Shown piece after piece: positions 15,970 through 22,951 of a stretch of DNA of 37,246 nt. How positions within the stretch are numbered: the first letter of the stretch is position 1; each line of letters opens with the position of its first letter. The position numbers and the translations under genes were made by a program. The stretch is from an uncultured Oscillatoriales cyanobacterium. Lineage in GTDB: Bacteria > Cyanobacteriota > Cyanobacteriia > Cyanobacteriales > Microcoleaceae. The notes below the pieces were generated by a model that was not told the DNA's origin, searched no databases, and saw nothing but the letters and a program-made list of their open reading frames with translations. Location of the stretch: assembly GCA_903893625.1 (NCBI GenBank), contig CAITND010000059.1, positions 1 to 37,246 of the forward strand. The letters are read 5' to 3'.

Positions 15970-16227
15970 ATGCCAGACCCCCTAATGTACTATGAGGATA
16001 CCTTTGTGGTATTAGAAACCCATCAACCCGAACAGTTTATGACGGTTGCAGAACTCCTCGAAAAGCTCAAATCCGTTTTATCTGAATCTCAAGACAATTT
16101 ACCCCAAGATTTACAACGCTTTACCACCCTGGACGCACAAGCTCAATATCTGATTGATACAAGCTGTGACCTGGATGTGGGTGCAGGTCAATATCTGCAA
16201 TGGTATGCGGTGCGGTTAGAAAAGTAA
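15970..16227 (+). CDS. Chlororespiratory reduction 7 (CRR7)-family protein
   Basis: The 85-residue product matches the CRR7 family in length and in its conserved start (PLMYYEDTFVVLETHQPEQF) and end (GAGQYLQWYAVRLEK). In plants CRR7 is needed for assembly of the chloroplast NDH complex; cyanobacterial members are widespread and thought to act on NDH-1-dependent cyclic electron flow, though direct proof is thin. It is a single-gene unit divergent from sir. The start ATG at 15970 is followed directly by the conserved motif; a Shine-Dalgarno is weak. Confidence 0.8.
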   Translation: MPDPLMYYEDTFVVLETHQPEQFMTVAELLEKLKSVLSESQDNLPQDLQRFTTLDAQAQYLIDTSCDLDVGAGQYLQWYAVRLEK

Positions 16228-16269
16228 CCCTCACCCCCTGACGCTGACCAAAAAAATGGGATACAAGCC

Positions 16270-16286
16270 TCGCCCTTCTAGGGCGA
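16270..16286. other. GC-rich hairpin in the crr7 to 16473 spacer
   Basis: TCGCCCT and AGGGCGA pair around a TCT loop and are followed by CTTTAG. It lies 43 bases after the crr7 stop. It could be a terminator or a decayed IS200/IS605 end hairpin. Nothing else was recognised in 16228-16472. Confidence 0.4.
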
Positions 16287-16472
16287 CTTTAGAAACCTAA
16301 AACTATTGGAATGTGCGATCGCGCAAGAAAATTAGCCCCAGGGTCATCGCCTCAGAATCCCAAATAGCCTGTACAAACCATCTGGGCTAAAGTGTAAATT
16401 GATTTTGACCCTAACTCAACTATTCACAGCGATTAGACTAGGAAATAACAACGGCTATACAGGAGAAGTGCA

Positions 16473-16775
16473 ATGCAACCGATGCGACAAGGTGACGTTC
16501 TTTTAATTCCCCGCACAGCAGAAGTTCAATATGATCATTATAAGCAAGACCATCTGGTGCTTGCCCTCGGTGAAGCCACCGGACACAAACACCAAATTTC
16601 AAACGGACAAGCAGAACTCTATAAACGGAATGGGACACTATATCTGCGGGTTATCTCGGAGTTTGCTACCCTCAGCCACGAAGAACATCATGCGCTGCAA
16701 ATTCCCAAGGGGGATTGGGCCGTGCGGATTCAACGGGAGTATGAACCCACAGGATGGCACCCTGTTGCTGATTAA
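16473..16775 (+). CDS. Small His-rich conserved protein (QGDVLL...ATGHxH...QREY)
   Basis: This 100-residue protein has no name I know. Conserved-looking features are RQGDVLLIP (5-13), GEATGHKH (33-40), SHEEHH (68-73) and IPKGDWAVRIQREYEP (77-92). The histidines at 38, 40, 69, 72 and 73 in a predicted all-beta fold suggest a cupin-like metal site. From memory, proteins with this QGDV/ATGHxH/QREY pattern occur in many bacteria beside DUF6745 proteins, and here the next intact gene carries a DUF6745-like tail. AGGAG at 16461-16465, 7 bases before the ATG at 16473, supports the start. It ends in GWHPVAD. Function unknown; a partner role with the LRR protein is inferred. Confidence 0.75.
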   Translation: MQPMRQGDVLLIPRTAEVQYDHYKQDHLVLALGEATGHKHQISNGQAELYKRNGTLYLRVISEFATLSHEEHHALQIPKGDWAVRIQREYEPTGWHPVAD

Positions 16776-16835
16776 TCTATTGTCCTAGACTCCACAGATC
16801 ATCGTGGGACGGGTGGCGAGTGCTGCAACGAGTGA

Positions 16836-16949
16836 TGCAGCCTGCGTTTTCATGTCTGGCGCGTTCCTGTTGATGTCACTTCCGCCCGTGAAGCCATTTG
16901 CTGGGCAAACTGGGATGTTGACCCGGAAGCTTTTGCAGTAAAAACCTAA
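16836..16949 (+). pseudogene. Remnant of a DUF6745-like C-terminus
   Basis: An open stretch of 37 codons (stop TAA at 16947-16949) reads HVWRVPVDVTSAREAICW, then ANWDVDPEAFAVKT. It aligns almost residue for residue with the last ~34 residues of the LRR protein downstream (HVLRVPPDLTSAHAAISW...). A TGA lies just upstream and there is no start. It is therefore a leftover or displaced tail of a related gene, located exactly between the His-rich protein and the LRR gene. Confidence 0.7.
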
Positions 16950-17042
16950 AAATTGCTGATTTGGCAATCATCCCACAACTTCCTTTTGGTGGGTTTGATG
17001 GCGATCGCTCTCCTAAACAAATTTGAACAACTGGAGAATCTC

Positions 17043-18632
17043 ATGAAACTAAATTTATCGCTAGATTTATCGGACAGAAGGCTTAAAAAACTTCCATCTG
17101 ACTTTTTTCAACAGCATACATACCTGGAAGAACTTAATTTAAACGGTAATCGTCTGACAGAACTACCACCGGAAATTGGTCAGTTGCACAGTCTACAAAC
17201 ACTTAATTTAGAGGATAGTTATCTGACAGCACTACCACCGGAAATCGGTCAGTTGCACAGTCTACAAACACTTAATTTACGGCATAATCGTCTGAGAGAA
17301 CTACCACCGGAAATCGGTCAGTTGCACAGTCTACAAACACTTTATTTATTCTTTAATTATCTGAGAGAACTACCACCGGAAATCGGTCAGTTGCACAGTC
17401 TACAAACACTTTATTTAGGGAGTAATTCTCTGACAGAACTACCACCGGAAATTGGTCAGTTGCAAAGTCTACAAACACTTGATTTATGGAGTAATCGTCT
17501 GACAGAACTACCACCGGAAATCGGTCAGTTGCACAGTCTACAAACACTTGATTTATCAAAATGTAATTCTCTGACAGAACTACCACCGGAAATCGTTCAG
17601 TTGCACAGTCTACAAACACTTGATTTATCTCGTAATTCTCTGGCAGAACTACCACCAGAAATCGTTCAGTTGCACAGTCTACAAACACTTGATTTATACT
17701 GTAATTCTCTGACAGAACTACCACCGGAAATCGGTCAGTTGCAAAGTCTACAAACACTTAATTTAGGGGGTAATTCTCTGACAGAACTACCACCGGAAAT
17801 TGGTCAGTTGCACAGTCTACAAACACTTAATTTACGCGATAATTCTCTGACAGAACTACCACCGGAAATCGGTCAGTTGCACAGTCTACAAACACTTGAT
17901 TTACAGGATACTTCTCTGAAAACACTTGATTTACAGCATACTTCTCTGACAGAACTACCACCGGAAATTGGTCAGTTGCACAGTCTACAAACACTTATTT
18001 TATTCTCTAATTCTCTGACAGAACTACCACCGGAAATCGGTCAGTTGCAAAGTCTACAAACACTTGATTTACGGTATAATTCTCTGACAGAACTACCACC
18101 GGAAATCGGTCAGTTGCAAAGTCTACAAACACTTGATTTACGGTATAATTCTCTGACAGAACTACCACCGGAAATTGGACAATTAAAAGACTTGAAGTAT
18201 ATTGATCTAAGGGACAATCCGATTCAGGATTTGTCAGCACTTGCTAATCATCCTAATCAAAACTTGGAAGTTTCTGTATTTGGGATGGAGAGATTTCGTC
18301 GGCAATATTGGACTCACCCCAGCCAGCGAAAAGCTGAGTGGTTATTGACGGAAAAAAATTCGGAAATTCGCCGACTGTTGATCCAAAAAATGGGCTATGA
18401 GCGCATCTGTAAGGAACTCCAAGCCATTGAACTTGACTCTTGGCGCGAATATACCTTACTTAAAATTGATGCTAAGGTGGATATTGAACCAATTCATCTG
18501 TTGAAAATGACTTGTCCGAGTACAAATCATATTCACGTTTTGCGGGTTCCTCCTGACCTCACTTCTGCCCATGCCGCCATTTCTTGGGTAAACTGGGACA
18601 TTGACCCCGAAGTTTTTGCAGTAGAATCCTAA
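17043..18632 (+). CDS. Leucine-rich-repeat protein with DUF6745-like C-terminal domain
   Basis: The 529-residue product starts with a diverged leucine-rich repeat (about 1-37). Fifteen 23-residue repeats follow, LPPEIGQLxSLQTLxLxxNxLTE, nearly identical to each other (about 38-393). Residues about 397-529 form a non-LRR domain with RFRRQYW, EIRRLLIQKMGYERI and the ending LRVPPDLTSAHAAISW...DIDPEVFAVES; I match this part to DUF6745-type proteins. There is no signal peptide, so it is probably cytoplasmic. I chose the ATG at 17043 because GGAG lies 6 bases upstream; a TTG at 16953 would add 30 unlikely residues. LRRs bind protein ligands, so this may be a recognition protein coupled to the conserved tail. 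It is probably cotranscribed with the His-rich gene. Function unknown. Confidence 0.82.
   Translation: MKLNLSLDLSDRRLKKLPSDFFQQHTYLEELNLNGNRLTELPPEIGQLHSLQTLNLEDSYLTALPPEIGQLHSLQTLNLRHNRLRELPPEIGQLHSLQTLYLFFNYLRELPPEIGQLHSLQTLYLGSNSLTELPPEIGQLQSLQTLDLWSNRLTELPPEIGQLHSLQTLDLSKCNSLTELPPEIVQLHSLQTLDLSRNSLAELPPEIVQLHSLQTLDLYCNSLTELPPEIGQLQSLQTLNLGGNSLTELPPEIGQLHSLQTLNLRDNSLTELPPEIGQLHSLQTLDLQDTSLKTLDLQHTSLTELPPEIGQLHSLQTLILFSNSLTELPPEIGQLQSLQTLDLRYNSLTELPPEIGQLQSLQTLDLRYNSLTELPPEIGQLKDLKYIDLRDNPIQDLSALANHPNQNLEVSVFGMERFRRQYWTHPSQRKAEWLLTEKNSEIRRLLIQKMGYERICKELQAIELDSWREYTLLKIDAKVDIEPIHLLKMTCPSTNHIHVLRVPPDLTSAHAAISWVNWDIDPEVFAVES
17154..18221 (+). repeat. 69-bp coding tandem repeat, 15 units
   Basis: Fifteen units run from 17154 to 18221. 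Thirteen are exactly 69 bp, one has an extra codon (unit 6, about 17499-17570), and one carries a 30-bp partial duplication (LKTLDLQHTS, after unit 11). Blocks such as CTACCACCGGAAAT and CAGTCTACAAACACTT are conserved even at synonymous positions, so the array was amplified or homogenised recently. Variation is concentrated at the exposed x positions of the LxLxxNxL strand. Confidence 0.95.
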
Positions 18633-18696
18633 AATTACTCTTTCCCCCATAAGCCTGGAGGGCGGGTTGTCACCCCCCGGCCCTGTTCCCTATGAT

Positions 18697-19242
18697 TTAA
18701 CCTTCAGCAATTAAAGCCACATCAATCTGTTCCTCTTGGGGTTGAGTGATTTGGACTTTTACACCAGGGCCAAAGAAATTAGTGATTTTATCTTGTTTTT
18801 GTTGCCAAGTGCTCAGGGGCATAAAGGGAGAATAAAACTGTAAAATCAGTGTATAAGACCCATCAATAATCGTTTCTCGGATACCTTGGAGGGAGGGACG
18901 TTCTTCGCGGTTAGGGCTGAGTCCTAGACGTTCTAAGACATCGGATAAATGGGCTTCTTGGCCATAGCGATAACGGGTGACATCTTGGCGAACTTGATTT
19001 TGAGTTTCTGTAGCTTGTTGCTCTCGGAGGGCCAGAACCTCAGAGGATGTCGCTTGAGTAAAGGGTATGGGCTTCAATTCTGCTGCTTTAAGGGCGAGTC
19101 CTCCCAACAATAGGGGAATTCCATAGAAAAATCCAGCTAAGTTCAATGTGGCATTATCAGCAAAATAAGCAGCAAAACCTACTACAGTTAAGATTCCACC
19201 GACCACTAAACCTAGTGCGCCCAGAGAAGTTTGACGTAACAT
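18697..19242 (-). CDS. DUF2854-family membrane protein
   Basis: The 181-residue product begins MLRQTSLGALGLVVGGILTV and has two predicted transmembrane helices (about 8-28 and 37-52). A soluble C-terminal domain of about 120 residues follows (SDVLERLGLSPNREERPSL, FYSPFMPLSTW). This is the DUF2854 family of cyanobacteria and plastids, function unknown, likely thylakoid or plasma membrane. I chose the ATG at 19242 because the conserved start motif begins there; a GTG three codons upstream (19251) is possible. It is convergent with the LRR gene and lies next to the left end of a tnpB element. Confidence 0.85.
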   Translation of the reverse strand: MLRQTSLGALGLVVGGILTVVGFAAYFADNATLNLAGFFYGIPLLLGGLALKAAELKPIPFTQATSSEVLALREQQATETQNQVRQDVTRYRYGQEAHLSDVLERLGLSPNREERPSLQGIRETIIDGSYTLILQFYSPFMPLSTWQQKQDKITNFFGPGVKVQITQPQEEQIDVALIAEG

Positions 19243-19297
19243 ATAAATCACTCATTAGTCCGCGAAAATTCATAAGAAAAGGATGGGAGTGTGGAAA

Positions 19298-20738
19298 CTC
19301 AGTGTCTTTAGACCTGAGAGGAAACACGACGCAGGGGAATCTATTCCCCTTGAATATTTATTGAATCATGATACCATAAAAAAGAGGTCAACAAAGTCGT
19401 GATGGTAGAGTCAATGGCTAAAACAAATAAAATGATGGGAGTGCAGCAAGTTTTACTTTCTCCCGACTCTGAAACCCATGCGTTGCTAGAATACCTTTGT
19501 CAACAATCAGGCAAATTGTACAACACAGGAATTTATTTTGCCCGTCAAACATTTTTCAAGACAGGTAAATTATTAACAGGAAAGTTTGATTTAGCTTTTG
19601 AACCATCGGTATCAAAATCTTTGTTGGCACAATCAATGCCATCAACACCAATGCAACAAACCTTGATGTCAGTAGCGGAATCCTTCAAATCTTTTAAGAA
19701 TCTGAGGGATTTGTATACCAAAGGGCAACTACATTTTCGACCTAAACCTCCTGGCTATCTCAAGGGTTCTAAACTGTTTAAAGTTGCCTATCCCAATTCA
19801 GGAGGACAAAAACCAACACTGATTAATGGTCAACTTAGATTCTCTCTAGGATTAACGGTTAAAAGATGGTTTGGGGTATCTGAATTTTTTCTATCGATGC
19901 CATCAAATCTTGATTATTCCAATATCAAAGAGTTTACAATTCTACCTAAGAATGGTGCTTTTTATCTGGAAATGTCCTACGAAGTAGAAAAACAAAAACA
20001 TGATTTAGACATCAATCAAGCCTTATCTATTGATTTAGGTACTGCCGATAACTTAGTAGCTTGTGTTGATACTTTGGGAAATTCCTTTTTGATTGATGCC
20101 AGATATTTGAAAGCTAAAAATCAACTTTGGAATAAAAAAGTATCAACCCGTAAAGAAGGTAAATCCCAAGGGTATTGGGATAATTGGCTAGACCGTATAA
20201 CTCGTAAACGCAATCACCAAATGCGTGATGGGATTAATAAAGCAGCGAAACTAATTGTTGATCACTGCCTCAAGCATGGCATTGGAAACCTAGTAATTGG
20301 TTGGAATGAAGGATTTAAAATCAATGCCAACTTGGGTAATTTGAATAATCAAAAATTTGTTCAAATGCCTTTAGGTAAACTAAAATCCCGTGTCAAACAA
20401 CTCTGTGATTTGCACGGGATTAGATTTATTGAAACCGAAGAAGCCTACACTTCAAAAGCTAGTTTCTTAGAGGTCGACTCCCTGCCCAAATACGGTGAAA
20501 AACCGATAGGGTGGAAAGCATCTGGGAATAGAATTAAGCGTGGACTTTATCGGACGGCTGATGGTTTTGTTGTTAATGCCGACCTTAATGGTGCAGCTAA
20601 TATTTTCAGAAAAGTATCGGGAAGATTAGGTATATCGCTTAATCAACTCAGTAGACGATCTTTGGCAATCGTAGCGAGAATTAAGTTAAATTAATTCTGT
20701 CCGCAGAATCTCAGTGGCTTCAGCCCTGAGAGTGTCAA
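19298..20738 (+). mobile_element. IS200/IS605-type element carrying only tnpB, with matching end hairpins
   Basis: Hairpins of the same design lie on both sides of the tnpB gene. The left is CTCAG-T-GTC-TTTA-GAC-CTGAG (19298-19318) and the right is CTCAG-T-GGC-TTCA-GCC-CTGAG (20710-20730). Both continue with AG. TCAA, the right cleavage tetranucleotide known from IS608, follows the right hairpin at 20735-20738. Such subterminal hairpins are the recognition sites of Y1 transposases (TnpA). No tnpA is present, so movement would need one in trans. Exact outer ends are not fixed. Confidence 0.75.
19399..20694 (+). CDS. TnpB-family protein lacking the zinc finger
   Basis: The 431-residue product has the OrfB/TnpB RuvC core: D212 (LSIDLGTADN), E304 (VIGWNEGFK) and D395 (VNADLNGAANI). 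The usual CxxC...CxxC zinc finger between the second and third motifs is absent; the region reads EEAYTSKASFLEVD instead. This belongs to a distinct TnpB clade seen in cyanobacteria (motifs YTSKASF, IKRGLYR, NADLNGAANI). The catalytic acids are intact, so RNA-guided nuclease activity is plausible. The start is a GTG at 19399, with an ATG right after (19402); AGAGG lies about 11 bases upstream. A guide RNA would be expected to overlap its 3' end and the right hairpin at 20710-20730. Confidence 0.88.
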   Translation: MMVESMAKTNKMMGVQQVLLSPDSETHALLEYLCQQSGKLYNTGIYFARQTFFKTGKLLTGKFDLAFEPSVSKSLLAQSMPSTPMQQTLMSVAESFKSFKNLRDLYTKGQLHFRPKPPGYLKGSKLFKVAYPNSGGQKPTLINGQLRFSLGLTVKRWFGVSEFFLSMPSNLDYSNIKEFTILPKNGAFYLEMSYEVEKQKHDLDINQALSIDLGTADNLVACVDTLGNSFLIDARYLKAKNQLWNKKVSTRKEGKSQGYWDNWLDRITRKRNHQMRDGINKAAKLIVDHCLKHGIGNLVIGWNEGFKINANLGNLNNQKFVQMPLGKLKSRVKQLCDLHGIRFIETEEAYTSKASFLEVDSLPKYGEKPIGWKASGNRIKRGLYRTADGFVVNADLNGAANIFRKVSGRLGISLNQLSRRSLAIVARIKLN

Positions 20739-20777
20739 TCTCTGATTTTACTGGGTTCGGATATACCGTGTCATCGG

Positions 20778-21053
20778 ATGTTGAACATGACAATTAACGA
20801 CGAAGATCAATCCACTGCTAGTATTAAACGCAAACTCCTAGAGCAAATTAATACGCTCAAGTGCGAAGATGAACGAATGTACAACATCCTTGCCATTGAT
20901 GTCTGGGCTTTAGCCAAAACAATGGATGAATTTCAACCTGGCTTTTGGGGGGCTTTTATGAAAAACCGTGAAAAAGCGTTAAAACGGTTCCTCGCTGAGT
21001 CTGCCAAAAATAAACCCGATACCAATACTAAACGCCCTCCTTTTCTGCGATAA
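20778..21053 (+). CDS. Small hypothetical protein
   Basis: The 91-residue product is mostly charged and helical, with TINDEDQSTASIKRKLLEQI, DVWALAKTMDEFQPGFWGAF and a basic tail ending KRPPFLR. No family recognised. The start could be the ATG at 20778 or the one at 20787 (GGA lies 8 bases before the latter). It begins 40 bases beyond the right end of the tnpB element, so its promoter may lie in or near that element. Codon use is like its neighbours. Confidence 0.6.
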   Translation: MLNMTINDEDQSTASIKRKLLEQINTLKCEDERMYNILAIDVWALAKTMDEFQPGFWGAFMKNREKALKRFLAESAKNKPDTNTKRPPFLR

Positions 21054-21059
21054 TTTCTT

Positions 21060-21080
21060 CAATATATTGTCAATATATTG
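21060..21080. promoter_or_regulatory. Tandem pair of the palindrome CAATATATTG
   Basis: CAATATATTG occurs twice (21060-21069 and 21071-21080), separated by one T; each copy is a perfect palindrome. It lies in the 58-base spacer between two small genes, 31 bases before the second start. Two palindromes with 11-bp spacing (about one helical turn) suit a repressor pair, but chance in A+T-rich DNA is possible. Confidence 0.4.
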
Positions 21081-21111
21081 ATTACTGATCCACTCCGGCA
21101 GGAAATAGAAC

Positions 21112-21294
21112 ATGAACGCAAATACCATTCGAGAACGAGTTGCTTTAATTGAGACAAAACGGGAATCCCTCGTTAAACTGTTAGAAAAACCTAATTTGGG
21201 AACCCTCAGAATTGATGTAAATCAAGCTTTAGAAGAAATTGACGATTTGATTGAAGAATTTAAGCGGACTTTCCCTAATCCAGATCACAATTAA
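21112..21294 (+). CDS. Small conserved cyanobacterial helical protein
   Basis: This 60-residue protein is strongly helical and charged (IRERVALIETKRESLVKLLE, then NQALEEIDDLIEEFKRTFP), likely a helical hairpin. I recall similar short proteins in other cyanobacteria but no function. AGGAAA lies about 8 bases before the ATG at 21112. A rho-independent terminator follows at 21339, so it probably ends a short transcript with the gene at 20778. Confidence 0.7.
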   Translation: MNANTIRERVALIETKRESLVKLLEKPNLGTLRIDVNQALEEIDDLIEEFKRTFPNPDHN

Positions 21295-21338
21295 AGGGCA
21301 ATTATCCTCTATTGAAAAATCCTTGATCTTTACTCACC

Positions 21339-21363
21339 AGACGCAAGATTGTGCGTCTTTTAT
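21339..21363 (+). terminator. Rho-independent terminator
   Basis: AGACGCA (21339-21345) and TGCGTCT (21352-21358) form a perfect 7-bp stem around AGATTG, followed directly by a short T-tract (TCTTTTAT). It is the most canonical terminator in the window and closes the small-gene transcript. Confidence 0.8.
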
Positions 21364-21393
21364 GTTGATTGATTCATTTTAATATTGAGATCC

Positions 21394-21792
21394 ATGAGCT
21401 TAGAAAATACCAAGATAGAAATAACAGTTTCCCCAGAATGGGCTGATCAATTCAATCAATTATCCCTAGAAACAAAACGATCTGTTGAAGAATTAGTTCA
21501 AGAGGCTTTAGGTCAATATTTAGAACAAAGCCAAACTTCTTTGCTGTCTAATTCGCCAGCTATAGAATCTTCAAGTCTTTCCAAGGAATTATCAATTTTA
21601 AAGCAAAGAGTTCAGTCATTAGAACTGTTATTGAATCAAGTGGCTAAACTAGAATCCAAAATATCCGCGCTTGAAAAAATAGTTATTCCTGAAATTTCTA
21701 TCCCGCCCCATTCTACCTTTGCTCAACTTTTAACAAATGATGATGAGGATGATGACGAACCGGATGAAGTTCTCACGGACTTTTTACCATAG
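21394..21792 (+). CDS. Hypothetical protein: RHH-like N-terminus, coiled coil, acidic tail
   Basis: The 132-residue product has an N-terminal segment (ITVSPEWADQFNQLSLETKR, about 7-45) that resembles a ribbon-helix-helix/CopG-type fold. A Ser-rich linker follows, then a leucine heptad coiled coil (about 70-100, LKQRVQSLELLLNQVAKLES) and a very acidic end (NDDEDDDEPDEV). It could be a small DNA-binding or adaptor protein; no partner toxin is adjacent. I chose the ATG at 21394 over the in-frame TTG at 21385. No strong Shine-Dalgarno. Confidence 0.6.
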   Translation: MSLENTKIEITVSPEWADQFNQLSLETKRSVEELVQEALGQYLEQSQTSLLSNSPAIESSSLSKELSILKQRVQSLELLLNQVAKLESKISALEKIVIPEISIPPHSTFAQLLTNDDEDDDEPDEVLTDFLP

Positions 21793-21821
21793 TGAAGCAT
21801 GAACGCCTTCTCTTAGCCTAT

Positions 21822-22679
21822 TTATAGTTCTAAAGGAGCCATAATTCCTAATTTTTCTGCTAATAAAATTTGGAGAAGGAATTGCGTAATCAAAACTAAA
21901 CCCAGTCTGGCTTGAGCTAATTCTGGGTTATTTTGTTTCACCTCTCCCCAAATGCGACATTGACGATAAAATTCTTGAAAATTTTGACTTAATTGCTCTG
22001 CAAGTTTTGGCCAATCGGGAGAACTAGAGGACGAGAAAAGAACATCTACAATATTCACGAATTGGGTTAGAAGTTGATATTCACACCGTTCAATAAATTG
22101 TAACTTTCCATTGACTGTTAACCAGGAAATCGGAGGAGAAATCTGATCCCTTTTTAAAGGTAATGAAGATATAAAATCAGATTCCACTAAACTAATCAGA
22201 TGATCCCGATGAGCTAAACGCAATAAAGAACAACATCGAGCATGAGTATATTGAATTATAAATCGTTCTGGTGAAACAGCCAAATCCTGAATCGGGGTGT
22301 TTATCCAAGGGTTACGAATGATTTCTTCTAACCAATTTGCCATTCCCCCATCCGTTAACATAAACTGAAGGATTCCTGACGGTAGAAGCTCGAAGGTAAA
22401 ATCTCGGCTGAGTACCCCCAGACCAGAATCATCCCCTAAATCAAGACTCCTTAAGTTAGTCAGGATCACCTCCGCAAGTTCAAACGGAGATTGATGCAAA
22501 CGGGAAGCCCATTTCAGTGCGATCGCCGATCCGTATATTACCTGTGTCGGATGTTTAATCCGATTTACGAGAATTTCCTGAGAATCAACCGGATCAATCC
22601 CTTGGGAATGTAAGCTTTGTCTCAGTTGTACCCCTAACCGATTTGCCAAAGCGGGCGTAACTATTGGACTTCCCCCCAA
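21822..22679 (-). CDS. Free-standing DALR anticodon-binding-domain protein (ArgRS-like C-terminus)
   Basis: The 285-residue product lacks any class I aminoacyl-tRNA synthetase catalytic motif (no HIGH/KMSKS). Its second half reads like the DALR domain of arginyl-tRNA synthetase (FIIQYTHARCCSLLRLA and ARLGLVLITQFLLQILLAEKLGI). Such stand-alone DALR proteins occur in cyanobacteria; tRNA or RNA binding is likely but no role is established. The start is unclear: the frame opens at TTG 22679 after an in-frame TGA, with no ATG before conserved sequence. It is convergent with the gene at 21394. Confidence 0.75.
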   Translation of the reverse strand: MGGSPIVTPALANRLGVQLRQSLHSQGIDPVDSQEILVNRIKHPTQVIYGSAIALKWASRLHQSPFELAEVILTNLRSLDLGDDSGLGVLSRDFTFELLPSGILQFMLTDGGMANWLEEIIRNPWINTPIQDLAVSPERFIIQYTHARCCSLLRLAHRDHLISLVESDFISSLPLKRDQISPPISWLTVNGKLQFIERCEYQLLTQFVNIVDVLFSSSSSPDWPKLAEQLSQNFQEFYRQCRIWGEVKQNNPELAQARLGLVLITQFLLQILLAEKLGIMAPLEL

Positions 22680-22951
22680 ACTTCCGCAAATCTCAGAGGA
22701 TCAGCCCACCTTGTAGAAGCGGGTAAAGAATTTTTTGGGCAAAATTCCTGAAAATGATTGGTCATCCTTCTCAAAATTGATGTGTTTTTTGCTACATTGG
22801 TTAAAAGATCTGAAACCCCTCTGTCTCAAGTATAAAATACACCTTTGGGAATAGGTTATCAATATCTGTGAACCCATTCAAAACCGGACTGATATGGGGG
22901 GTCTATCAGCTTCTCTTCTGATTTTTACCAATTTTTTAATTACCATATCTC

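Noticed and set aside
16270-16300. IS element remnant after crr7
   Set aside because: The hairpin plus CTTTAG recalls IS200/IS605 ends, but there is no second end and no tnpB trace; kept only as a hairpin.
16953-17042. TTG start extending the LRR protein by 30 residues
   Set aside because: No ribosome binding site, overlaps the tail remnant's edge, and the ATG at 17043 has GGAG at good spacing.
17154-18221. Regular repeat array as a CRISPR
   Set aside because: Units are contiguous, code for LRRs and have no unique spacers.
17353-18240. Open frames antisense to the LRR array
   Set aside because: Periodic shadow of the 69-bp repeats; no independent coding signal.
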